Below are positions 50,489-58,476 of a DNA stretch of 64,000 nucleotides, piece after piece. The stretch's first letter is position 1, and each line of letters opens with the position of its first letter. A program made the translations under genes and the position numbers. The notes beneath the pieces were generated by a model. It searched no databases, had not been told where the DNA came from, and saw only the letters and a list, made by a program, of their open reading frames with translations. Source of the stretch: Anaerofustis stercorihominis DSM 17244 (GTDB lineage Bacteria; Bacillota; Clostridia; Eubacteriales; Anaerofustaceae); contig NZ_DS560019.1 in assembly GCF_000154825.1 (NCBI RefSeq), forward strand, positions 186,001 through 250,000. The letters are read 5' to 3'.

Positions 50489-50891
50489 TATGTAATCTCC
50501 ATATTATAATTTTATATTTTATTATAACATAAAACTCAATATCTAAATAAAAATATCTCAAAGACCTAAAAATTAAAGGGATTTTTATAATATATATACT
50601 TTATTTTATAATTAATCTATAAACCTCCTGATTTCTCCTTCTTATGATAAATAATATTTAAATTACAAATAATAATAAAACTTTATAAATAATATTAATG
50701 GGGTAACTATATAGTATTATTGATTATATTTTTTAGAAATATAATCAAAATTTATTTACTTATCTTGAGTAAAAATATACAATTATATAAAAGAAAAAAA
50801 CAGCTTTAAATTCAAATAGGATAGCAGAAAACAGTTGATATTTATAGGCTGATTCAAAGAAATCGCAATACTATACATTAATTGTTCAGCA
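50489..50891. other. Gene-free AT-rich region
   Basis: About 400 bp between pheA and the SARP-like gene. No open frame with a ribosome site was found. GGAGAAATCAGGAGG on the minus strand (near 50630) looks like tandem ribosome sites, but no start or frame follows. Confidence 0.5.
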
Positions 50892-50920
50892 TTGTTTTTC
50901 CACCTGATTTAGTGTATAAT
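50892..50920 (+). promoter_or_regulatory. Promoter of the SARP-like regulator
   Basis: TTGTTT (50892-50897) and TATAAT (50915-50920) are separated by 17 bp, 18 bp before the ATG, giving a very short leader. Confidence 0.6.
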
Positions 50921-50938
50921 TATTCTGGGAGATAAGTT

Positions 50939-52132
50939 ATGGATAATAATTTAAAAATTAAAATGCTGGGAGAATTTTCAATTTCATATAATGATAATAC
51001 ATTGAACGACTCTACGAGCAGGTTTAAAAAAGTATGGTCATTACTTGAGTATCTTATTACTTTTAGAGAAAAAGAAATATCTCAAAATGAATTGATCGAA
51101 GTCCTGTGGGAAGATGAAAATCTTTCTTCACCGACAAACAATTTGAAAACTTTGGTACACAGAGCAAGAAATGTTCTGGACAGCTTAGGTTATACCGAAG
51201 GGAAAAATATGATTAAATTTTCTAGAGGATCATATCATTGGAATAATGATCTTGATTTTGAAATTGATATTGAGATATTTAAAAACTTGATCGATAAAGC
51301 TAAATTCTCCGATAACAAAGATGAAAAATTAGAATATTATTTTAAGGCAATTGATGTTTATAAAGGAACTTTTTTACCTAAAAGTGCATATGAGTCATGG
51401 GCTGTCCCGGTAGCTACATATTATCAAAATATGTATATTACCATGATAAATGACATGATAAATATATTAAAAGAAAAAAATGACTATCAGTCTATTTCAG
51501 AAATTTGTGAAAAAGCGGTTATAATAGATCCATATGATGAAGATCTGCATTATCATTTGATTTATGCATTAGCAAAAAATGAAAAAAATAAAGAAGCATT
51601 GGAACATTACGAATATGTAGTAGACTTATTTTATAAACAGTTCGGACTAAATCTTTCAGACAAACTTACGAGTTTATATAAAACAATATTGGATACCACT
51701 AAAAATGTTGAGTTAGACCTAAATATCATCAAGGAAAATTTAAAGGAAAAGACTTATTCCAAGGGTGCTTTTTACTGCGAGCTTGGTTTATTCAAAGAGT
51801 TATGTCAGATAGAAGCAAGGTCTATTGCACGAACCGGAGTATCCATTAATTTGGCATTATTTACAATAATAGATATAAACGGAGCTCCTATCAAACAGCA
51901 TATCATGAATAAATACATGGATAAACTTCATTCTTCAATACAAGAATCTCTTAGGAGAGGAGACGTATTTACCAGATACAGTTTATGTCAATATATAGTA
52001 ATGCTTCCGTCAACAAGCTTTGAAAATGCGGATATGGTATCGGGAAGGATTGCCAGAGATTTTAAAAAGAAAATTGCAAAACCGGATTTGGATATCAAAT
52101 TTACGATTTCCCCCCTGGAACCTAACAACTAA
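50939..52132 (+). CDS. SARP-like regulator with BTAD and degenerate GGDEF tail
   Basis: The 397-aa protein has an N-terminal OmpR-type winged helix (about 5-95, FKKVWSLLEYLITFREKEIS; NNLKTLVHRARNVLDSLGY) and a BTAD helical domain (110-245, TFLPKSAYESWAVPVATYYQ; AVIIDPYDEDLHYHLIYALA), as in SARP activators. The C-terminal part (about 275-390) resembles a GGDEF domain in which the motif reads YSLCQ before YIVML, so it cannot make c-di-GMP. It converges with the pilus operon and is a candidate regulator of it. GGGAGA precedes the ATG. Confidence 0.83.
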   Translation: MDNNLKIKMLGEFSISYNDNTLNDSTSRFKKVWSLLEYLITFREKEISQNELIEVLWEDENLSSPTNNLKTLVHRARNVLDSLGYTEGKNMIKFSRGSYHWNNDLDFEIDIEIFKNLIDKAKFSDNKDEKLEYYFKAIDVYKGTFLPKSAYESWAVPVATYYQNMYITMINDMINILKEKNDYQSISEICEKAVIIDPYDEDLHYHLIYALAKNEKNKEALEHYEYVVDLFYKQFGLNLSDKLTSLYKTILDTTKNVELDLNIIKENLKEKTYSKGAFYCELGLFKELCQIEARSIARTGVSINLALFTIIDINGAPIKQHIMNKYMDKLHSSIQESLRRGDVFTRYSLCQYIVMLPSTSFENADMVSGRIARDFKKKIAKPDLDIKFTISPLEPNN

Positions 52133-52137
52133 TAAAC

Positions 52138-52171
52138 AAAAAACCTTATTCTAAAATGAATAAGGTTTTTT
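52138..52171. terminator. Bidirectional terminator between SARP-like gene and pilus operon
   Basis: AAAAAACCTTATTC and GAATAAGGTTTTTT form a 14-bp stem around TAAAAT. Confidence 0.9.
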
Positions 52172-52173
52172 GT

Positions 52174-53235
52174 TTATAATTCTATTCGCTTTGATAAGTT
52201 ATCGGGATTAAGTGCATAACGTATAGCTACGTCTTTTGATATAACTCCTTTTTTATAAAGCTCCAAAAGACTGTTGTCCATGCTTATCATACCTTCGGAC
52301 GCACTGGAAACTATCGTTGCATTCAGCTGATGAGTCTTACTTTCTCTTATCATATTTCTTATTGCATTATTTGCATACATTATTTCAAAAACGGGAACCA
52401 GTCCTCCGTCTACGGTCGGAACAAGCTGCTGAGAAACGATTGCCTGAAGTAGCATTGCTAGCTGAACTCTGATTTGTGGCTGCTGATTTGCGGGAAAAAC
52501 ATCTATTATCCTATCAACCGTATTGCTGGCACCCAAAGTATGAAGAGTGGATATAACAAGGTGACCGGTCTCTGCGGCAGTCATCGCCGTACTTATAGTC
52601 TCATAATCCCTCATTTCTCCAACCAATATAACATCAGGAGCCTGCCTTAAAGAAGCTCTTAAAGCAGATACATAATCCATTGTATCGAATTCGATTTCCC
52701 TTTGGGAAATTATTGACTTATCATTTCTATGAAGATATTCTATTGGTTCTTCAAGCGTTATTATATGAGAATTTCTCGAATGGTTTATCCTGTCTATCAT
52801 ACAAGCCAGAGTAGTGGATTTACCGCCTCCTGCAGGCCCTGTAACGAGGATAAGCCCTTTTGTCTTGTTTACTACGTCCATTACATTTTCCCCGATACCA
52901 AGCTTCTTGTAATCAGGTATACCAAATGGAACTATACGAATGACCGCGGCAAAAGAACCTCTTTGTCTGTAAACGCTGACTCTGAAACGAGAAAGTCCCC
53001 TGATAGTAACGGAAAAATCATCATCCCCCGTTTCAATATACTTATCGATATTTCTATCCGCAATATCAAAGATTTCTCTTATCATACTCTCTGAAACATC
53101 AGGCATAACTATTTCACTGTCTATTTCTTTTATAACTCCGTTGACTTTATATGAAAGTCCTCTTCCTGCAATGATAAATACATCAGAAGCATTATCATCT
53201 ACGGCTCTTTTAAGAAGTTCATTTAAACTAATCAC
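52174..53235 (-). CDS. pilT: Type IV pilus ATPase, PilT class
   Basis: Hexameric motor ATPase of 353 aa that powers pilin disassembly, or assembly in single-motor systems. Motifs are Walker A VTGPAGGGKSTTLA, Asp box ITLEEPIEY, Walker B DVILVGEMRDYETI, His box HLVISTLHT and the PilT-typical ANNAIRNMIRESKTHQL. The GTG start follows GGGAGGAG and overlaps the upstream pilin-like gene by 8 bp. It is the last gene of the operon, and no PilB/GspE partner is in the window. Confidence 0.92.
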   Translation of the reverse strand: MISLNELLKRAVDDNASDVFIIAGRGLSYKVNGVIKEIDSEIVMPDVSESMIREIFDIADRNIDKYIETGDDDFSVTIRGLSRFRVSVYRQRGSFAAVIRIVPFGIPDYKKLGIGENVMDVVNKTKGLILVTGPAGGGKSTTLACMIDRINHSRNSHIITLEEPIEYLHRNDKSIISQREIEFDTMDYVSALRASLRQAPDVILVGEMRDYETISTAMTAAETGHLVISTLHTLGASNTVDRIIDVFPANQQPQIRVQLAMLLQAIVSQQLVPTVDGGLVPVFEIMYANNAIRNMIRESKTHQLNATIVSSASEGMISMDNSLLELYKKGVISKDVAIRYALNPDNLSKRIEL

Positions 53236-53668
53236 CTAATTCTCCTCCCCAAACGTCAAGTTTATTATTGTAATCTTCACTTGCTTCATTGACTTCTGCC
53301 CATTTAACAATCTTCAAATCATTTCCGCTGCGTTTAAGCTCCACAACCAACTTTTTATTTTCATCGATTTTAACACTATATCCGATATAGCTGATTCCAT
53401 TTATATTCTTTTCATAATCCGCAAAGGAAGCAATGCTTTTACCGTTAGCTATATTATTTTCTATTTTATTTTTGATTTCTGTTGCTTTATAATCGGCTTC
53501 ATAATATGCTTTTGTTTCATTTGAAACTTTTAAAGCCAAGTTCTTTTCATTTAAAGCAGTTTTATATGCAAGTAAAGAGAAGACCACAAGACACAGAAGA
53601 GCAAATATCATAATCAAGGTACTGCTTCCGATATTAATCCCATATTCATTGCTGTTACTTTTCTTCAT
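53228..53668 (-). CDS. Small membrane-anchored pilin-like protein, 146 aa
   Basis: It begins MKKSNSNEYGINIGSSTLIM, with one N-terminal hydrophobic helix (about 15-36) and a soluble C-terminal part rich in K, N and E, with YEADYKATEIKNKIENNIA. This is the layout of a minor pilin, but no clear prepilin peptidase motif (G then FTLIE) is seen. ATG 53668 lies 1 bp after the preceding stop and is preferred over 53683 because a GGGGG run sits 8 bp upstream. It overlaps pilT. Confidence 0.75.
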   Translation of the reverse strand: MKKSNSNEYGINIGSSTLIMIFALLCLVVFSLLAYKTALNEKNLALKVSNETKAYYEADYKATEIKNKIENNIANGKSIASFADYEKNINGISYIGYSVKIDENKKLVVELKRSGNDLKIVKWAEVNEASEDYNNKLDVWGGELGD

Positions 53669-53669
53669 A

Positions 53670-54050
53670 TTATTTACCCCCATTTCCTACTTTTAAAGAA
53701 AATAAGGATTTACTCATATCATTTTCTCCGCTCATATTTACATAAACATTTGCTTCTTCTTCGTTTCCTACAATATATAAATCCAAGTCACCCTTTACGA
53801 CAACAGTATCATCATCAATTTTTCCGCCAAGTTCTTCCGCAACTTTACTTAAATCTCCGTTATAAGCCTTATAGCATTCAGCTCCGTCCTGTGCAAGAAC
53901 ACATGCATTGTTTAGGTTATCACTGTAATCAGACATTGTCTTTGCGGAGGCAAAAACCTTAAGACAAATACTTGAGCATATAGAAAAAAAGAATATTATC
54001 AAAATAAGTTCCATAAGAAACAGTACGGATTTAGACCTCTTATTTTCCAT
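53670..54050 (-). CDS. Small membrane-anchored pilin-like protein, 126 aa
   Basis: It begins MENKRSKSVLFLMELILIIF with an N-terminal helix (about 8-32) that has a Glu at the place used by the conserved Glu+5 in pilins (LMELI). The outer part (35-126) has NNACVLAQDGAECYKAYNGD and ends VGNGGK. GGAGG precedes the ATG, which overlaps the upstream gene by 11 bp. No exact family is recognised; pilin-like by position and architecture. Confidence 0.72.
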   Translation of the reverse strand: MENKRSKSVLFLMELILIIFFFSICSSICLKVFASAKTMSDYSDNLNNACVLAQDGAECYKAYNGDLSKVAEELGGKIDDDTVVVKGDLDLYIVGNEEEANVYVNMSGENDMSKSLFSLKVGNGGK

Positions 54051-54543
54051 GGTTGGTACCTCCGTATTCGGATTTCAAGGAGATATAAATATCCTTTTTA
54101 TCTCCCTTATTATCTATGCAATATATTTTCAATAGATTGTTTTTTAATTTTTTAAATTCTATACTTTTGATCGGCACTATATCCTGACCGCTGCTTAATC
54201 CCAATTTTTTACCTTCTTCTGCAGTCAGCTCCTTAACGTATCCATCATAATAATAAATAATAGTATTAAATTCTTTTCCATCAATTTTATTTTTAATATA
54301 TAATGCATTTCTACCGTTAAAATCTTTTATATCAATACTATCTTCCTTATCATTATACTTTACTTTGGAAGATATATAATTAAGACAGGTCCTGCTTTCA
54401 TATCTGCTGGAAAGTTTAGAAGAAATAGAGCTGTAAGATTTAACACCGCTGGTCAACACCAAAAGAATGCTTACTAAAAATAAGCAAAACATAATAAGTG
54501 CCATAGCAGTTTGAATTGTATGAGAATTATTATTATTTTTCAT
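54040..54543 (-). CDS. DUF4860-like pilin-associated protein
   Basis: The 167-aa protein has a short polar start (MKNNNNSHTIQTAM), one hydrophobic helix (about 13-34) and an exported beta-rich domain with YNDKEDSIDIKDFNGRNALY and FNTIIYYYDGYVKELTAEEG. This resembles DUF4860 proteins found beside pilC/pilT in Clostridia. Start overlaps nothing; it ends inside the next gene. It is probably a minor pilin or pilus-tip protein. Confidence 0.72.
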   Translation of the reverse strand: MKNNNNSHTIQTAMALIMFCLFLVSILLVLTSGVKSYSSISSKLSSRYESRTCLNYISSKVKYNDKEDSIDIKDFNGRNALYIKNKIDGKEFNTIIYYYDGYVKELTAEEGKKLGLSSGQDIVPIKSIEFKKLKNNLLKIYCIDNKGDKKDIYISLKSEYGGTNHGK

Positions 54544-54548
54544 ACTAC

Positions 54549-54878
54549 TTACCTTTCTATTATTGTCACATCAGGAAAAATATTTGAAGCAAATATCTGA
54601 TAGTTCACTTTATATTTGTCTTCATTGATATGTACTCCGTAGTTTTTAGCCAAATAATCAAAATCTTTAGGATATTTACCTTCTATAGCATAACAGCTGA
54701 CTATCGCTTTATTGATACTGTCTTTTGCTATTTTCATTTCTTCATCTTTACTCTTACTCCCAAGAGAATTTATCCCGGAAATGATAAATATAAAAATGAA
54801 TAAAAATAAAATTATTCCAAACAAATTGGACTTTATAAGAGAAAATATCCCATTTTCTTTATAAATACTCTTTTTCAT
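54549..54878 (-). CDS. Small pilin-like protein with GspG-type helix
   Basis: The 109-aa protein has one N-terminal hydrophobic helix (about 18-40) after MKKSIYKENGIFSLIKSNLF. The following segment AKDSINKAIVSCYAIEGKYP (about 52-71) recalls the start of the globular domain in major pilins/pseudopilins, where AIVxCYAxEG-YP is usual. It may be the major subunit, although the cleavage motif is not canonical. It lies directly after pilC. Confidence 0.72.
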   Translation of the reverse strand: MKKSIYKENGIFSLIKSNLFGIILFLFIFIFIISGINSLGSKSKDEEMKIAKDSINKAIVSCYAIEGKYPKDFDYLAKNYGVHINEDKYKVNYQIFASNIFPDVTIIER

Positions 54879-54882
54879 ATCC

Positions 54883-55914
54883 CTATCCTATAAGCGAAAT
54901 TATATTTGCAAGAGGTATCATCACCGATAATAATATAGCTCCGGTTATCACAGCCAAAACAATTACAAGACTTGGTTCCACTTTACTTATCAAACTGTTT
55001 ATATGCTCTTTCGCTTCCTCTTCGCTTCTGTCGGCAATCTGTTTCATTACCTTATCTACGCTACCTGTCTTTACACCTACACTTAAAAATCTTGCATCTA
55101 TTTCAGAAAGAAGTTTTACTTCGTTAACAGCATCTGAAAAGCTCATGCCTTCTGACATTCTTCCTTTTAGAGACTTAACCTTTTCTCCCATGTCTATATC
55201 ATTAGTAGTCTCCATTGATAAATCAAGAGCCTCATCTATTTCCAACCCGCTTCCGAGAGCCATTGCCATTACGGATGAAAATCTTGACTTAACGATTTCT
55301 CCGTATAGATTACTTTTTCTTAACTTACTAATAAGTATAGTTTTTCCTTTTTCACTTTTTAAAAGCCAAATAAGTAAAATTATTATAACGGCAACAATGA
55401 TTATGAAAGGAAGTGCATATTGATTTAAAAACTTTCCTATATTGAGCATTGCAAGTGAAAATCCTGTCAATGTACTGCCCATTTGCTCATATACTTCACT
55501 GAATATCGGCATTACCTTAGTTATAAGAACCAATATTACCGCAAGCATCATAACAGCCAGAATAGAAGGGTAGAAAACAGCGTTTTTAATACTGTTATTG
55601 AGTCTGTCCATTCTGTCATAATATTCGTATAGGGACTTTAGAGTATCTTCCAAATGCCCTGTTGTCTCCCCTGCTTTTATCATCTTCGTCATATAGTGAG
55701 GAAAAACTTTTGAATTATCGATTGCAGTATGTAAATCTTTTCCTTCAAGCAAATCTTTTAAAAGAGAATTTAATAGTTCCTTACTCTCCTTATTGCTCTC
55801 CCCTTTGGATAACATACCTATGGATTCATCTAAAGGTACACCAGCCTTAACAAGTAAGTAAAGCTGCTCCAAAAAAGATGAGATATATCTGTCCGTTACT
55901 AATTTTTTATTCAT
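54883..55914 (-). CDS. pilC: Type II secretion F / PilC inner-membrane platform protein
   Basis: Platform protein of pilus and type II secretion systems, 343 aa. It has two repeated cytoplasmic helical domains (about 10-130: FLEQLYLLVKAGVPLDESIG, MIKAGETTGHLEDTL; and 215-310: SRFSSVMAMALGSGLEIDEA, GVKTGSVDKVM) and membrane helices near 115-140, 165-190 and 315-340. ATG 55914 is chosen since AAAGGAG is too close to the ATG at 55920. It lies 12 bp after the transglutaminase gene. Confidence 0.92.
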   Translation of the reverse strand: MNKKLVTDRYISSFLEQLYLLVKAGVPLDESIGMLSKGESNKESKELLNSLLKDLLEGKDLHTAIDNSKVFPHYMTKMIKAGETTGHLEDTLKSLYEYYDRMDRLNNSIKNAVFYPSILAVMMLAVILVLITKVMPIFSEVYEQMGSTLTGFSLAMLNIGKFLNQYALPFIIIVAVIIILLIWLLKSEKGKTILISKLRKSNLYGEIVKSRFSSVMAMALGSGLEIDEALDLSMETTNDIDMGEKVKSLKGRMSEGMSFSDAVNEVKLLSEIDARFLSVGVKTGSVDKVMKQIADRSEEEAKEHINSLISKVEPSLVIVLAVITGAILLSVMIPLANIISLIG

Positions 55915-55926
55915 ATTCATTCTCCT

Positions 55927-56904
55927 TTAATATACGTACTTTTCTTGATATTTTGTTCCGTCCCCTATATATTCCTGAAGCTCATCTTCATCTTTATAAG
56001 AAGAAGAAAAAGTCGGGTCCATCAGGACATAATCTTTACCGTCAAATTTAATTACCTTATCGATTTCTCCGCTTTCTTTGGAATATACATTTACCCATGC
56101 GTGATATACTTCTCCGGAGTATCCTATTATAAGCTTAGTCGGTATATCCCGGCTTCTGAGCATTGCCGTCATGACAACAGCATAGTCAAAACAAATACCT
56201 TTACCGCTTTCGAGAACACTATCTATATTTGGTATATATCCGCTGGTTTCGCCGTTCAAAACTTTTGCGGCGAGTTCATTATCATAAGATATTTTATCAG
56301 TTACATAATTATATATGGTTTCAATAATTTCAAGCTGAGTCTTATCATCTTTTGTTATATCACTTGCAACTTTTATGGTTTCATCATTTTCATCAAACTT
56401 TACATATGCATTGGGAAGAAGAAACGGCATGAATTTATCTTTTATTTCAACATCCAAATCAGTTGAATAAACTGTGGAGTATTGATTTCCCGATATATTT
56501 TTATATACTCCTACATTATAAGTCCCGCTGCCATGAGGAAATGAAATAGTTTCAAAGTTTCCGTCACCTTCCAAATCATAATTACAGCTTTCACCGTTTG
56601 GTGAATTTACCAAAATTTTTAGTCTCTTATCGGTTTTGCCTTTGTATTTGACCATTACATATCCGTCTTTTATATTGGAAGCATCTATTTCGGCTTCATC
56701 ATTTCCGTAAACTTTTTTACCGTCGGCACTGGGTTTATGGGATATATAAAAAGGAGTTTTATTATTATCAACGGTAGCTGTCTTTGCCTCGGCTCCGCCT
56801 GAATTATTTCCTTCATCAGAAGAACATGAACACATAAAAAAAACAAATAAAATACATATCATTATAGATAAAAATGATTTTATTTTGTTACTCTCAAGTG
56901 ACAT
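55927..56904 (-). CDS. Transglutaminase-like lipoprotein
   Basis: The 325-aa exported protein starts at ATG 56904 after AAAAGGAG. A signal peptide of about 25 residues ends in a cysteine-rich FMCSCS segment, a probable lipobox. The transglutaminase core (about 205-310) has Cys in ESGKGICFDYAVVMTAMLRS, His in YHAWVNVY and Asp in VLMDPTF, an intact triad. It heads the pilus-like operon. It might cross-link or cleave surface proteins or pilus subunits; this is inference. Confidence 0.87.
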   Translation of the reverse strand: MSLESNKIKSFLSIMICILFVFFMCSCSSDEGNNSGGAEAKTATVDNNKTPFYISHKPSADGKKVYGNDEAEIDASNIKDGYVMVKYKGKTDKRLKILVNSPNGESCNYDLEGDGNFETISFPHGSGTYNVGVYKNISGNQYSTVYSTDLDVEIKDKFMPFLLPNAYVKFDENDETIKVASDITKDDKTQLEIIETIYNYVTDKISYDNELAAKVLNGETSGYIPNIDSVLESGKGICFDYAVVMTAMLRSRDIPTKLIIGYSGEVYHAWVNVYSKESGEIDKVIKFDGKDYVLMDPTFSSSYKDEDELQEYIGDGTKYQEKYVY

Positions 56905-56979
56905 AATATTCTCCTTTTTCAAATATTTATTCTATTATATCATTTTATTACAAAAAAAGAAAATGCAGAAAGAAAATAA

Positions 56980-57007
56980 AAAAGATATATCTTCTGATAT
57001 ATCTTTT
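56980..57007 (-). terminator. Terminator of the polysaccharide cluster
   Basis: AAAAGATATATC and GATATATCTTTT form a 12-bp stem around TTCT, overlapping the wzx stop. Confidence 0.75.
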
Positions 57008-58463
57008 ATTTCCTCGATGACAAAACAGATTTTATCTTATTAAGCATATATGTATACGCATCTAGTTTTAATATATGACAACCTACAATATAAATCATAA
57101 TACCTATTATAATCTGTATTATCAATAATAAAATATTTGGGATATTAAGTATTAAGCTTAAAGAATAGACCAATATGGACATTATAACTGCCAAAATCAA
57201 ATAAGGAATGATATCCCTCCATTGTTCTTTTATAGAGTAGTTTATAAGATACTTATTGGGGAAACCGTTGACAATCGTTGCAACCAAAGAAAACAATATT
57301 TCACTCCCAACAATAGCATATACACCAAAAGGAAAACTTAAGCCAATCAAACATAGACCTATCACGCGTTTTATTACTTCCAATTTAAGTGCAACATCAC
57401 TTCTTCCCAGTGCATTTATGGCTTGAAGATTAGCGGAATGCATAGGATAAAATGCGTATGCAATACAAACAAGCTGCATAAAAGGAACTGCATTTAACCA
57501 CTTATCCGTAAATAAAATAAGTATCAGCGGCTTTGATACCGCAACAAGACCGAACATTACGGGAAATATCACAAAACAATTAAGTGACATCGTCCTCCTG
57601 AGCATTTTTTTCATTTCATCTATTTTGTCCTGTTTAGTTGATAAAACAGGAAGCATAACTGCATTTATAGCACCGGTAAGACCGTTCATAAGACTGGAAC
57701 CGAGCATATCCCCTCTGTTATAGTAACCGAGAGTATCGGATTTAAAAGCTTTACCTATAATCAGAGTCCTTACATTGGTATAAATAACACTGACTAAAGA
57801 TGAACAGACAAGCTTCCAGCTGAATGAAAATAACGTTTTTACTCGCTTCAATGAAAATATCAGTTTTGGTCTCCATCTTACACTAAACCAAAGCACTACG
57901 GTCAAAACAAAATTATTAACTATTGTAGAAATAGCAAGCGCCCATATACCGGCTCCCGCATAGGCAAGACCGACCCCAGTTATGCCTGACGCAATACAGC
58001 CGAGTAAACTTGCCTTAAAATTCTTCTTAAATTCCAGATTTCTTGCTAAGATAGCCTGCTGAACAGTATTAAAGGCACCGAAAACCAATATTATGGCTTC
58101 GGCTCTAAGCAAATTTTTAAGTATATCCTGATGATAAAAATCCGCAACGTACGGAGCTACGAAAAATAATATTATGTAGAGGATAAAAGAAGCGGAGATA
58201 CTAAAATAAAAAATCGAAGAGCTGTCAAGTTCATCAATCTCCGCTTTTTGAATCAAAGCTGTTCCGAAACCGCTTTGAACGAATATTGTTGCAATATTAA
58301 TAAAAACAGTAATAATAGCTACTGCCGCAAAATCTTCCGGAAACAATTTCCTTGCAAGCAATATTTGTATGATCAGGTTTATTGCTTGTACACTGATACG
58401 TTCCATAAATTTCCAGATAAGATTGATTATAATATTTCCTGAAGAAATATTTCTTTCAGCCAT
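57006..58463 (-). CDS. Polysaccharide flippase, Wzx/RfbX-like
   Basis: The 485-aa membrane protein of the MOP flippase superfamily has twelve or more helices. It moves lipid-linked repeat units across the membrane for capsule or surface glycan assembly. Typical blocks are FPEDFAAVAIITVFINIATI near the N-terminus and LGYYNRGDMLGSSLMNGLTG in the middle. It is the last gene of the cluster, after the asparagine-synthase-like gene. Confidence 0.9.
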   Translation of the reverse strand: MAERNISSGNIIINLIWKFMERISVQAINLIIQILLARKLFPEDFAAVAIITVFINIATIFVQSGFGTALIQKAEIDELDSSSIFYFSISASFILYIILFFVAPYVADFYHQDILKNLLRAEAIILVFGAFNTVQQAILARNLEFKKNFKASLLGCIASGITGVGLAYAGAGIWALAISTIVNNFVLTVVLWFSVRWRPKLIFSLKRVKTLFSFSWKLVCSSLVSVIYTNVRTLIIGKAFKSDTLGYYNRGDMLGSSLMNGLTGAINAVMLPVLSTKQDKIDEMKKMLRRTMSLNCFVIFPVMFGLVAVSKPLILILFTDKWLNAVPFMQLVCIAYAFYPMHSANLQAINALGRSDVALKLEVIKRVIGLCLIGLSFPFGVYAIVGSEILFSLVATIVNGFPNKYLINYSIKEQWRDIIPYLILAVIMSILVYSLSLILNIPNILLLIIQIIIGIMIYIVGCHILKLDAYTYMLNKIKSVLSSRK

Positions 58464-58476
58464 ACTTTAATTTCCT

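Noticed and set aside
50489-50891. Small gene behind the GGAGAAATCAGGAGG sequence on the minus strand
   Set aside because: No start codon or usable frame follows the two ribosome-site-like words.
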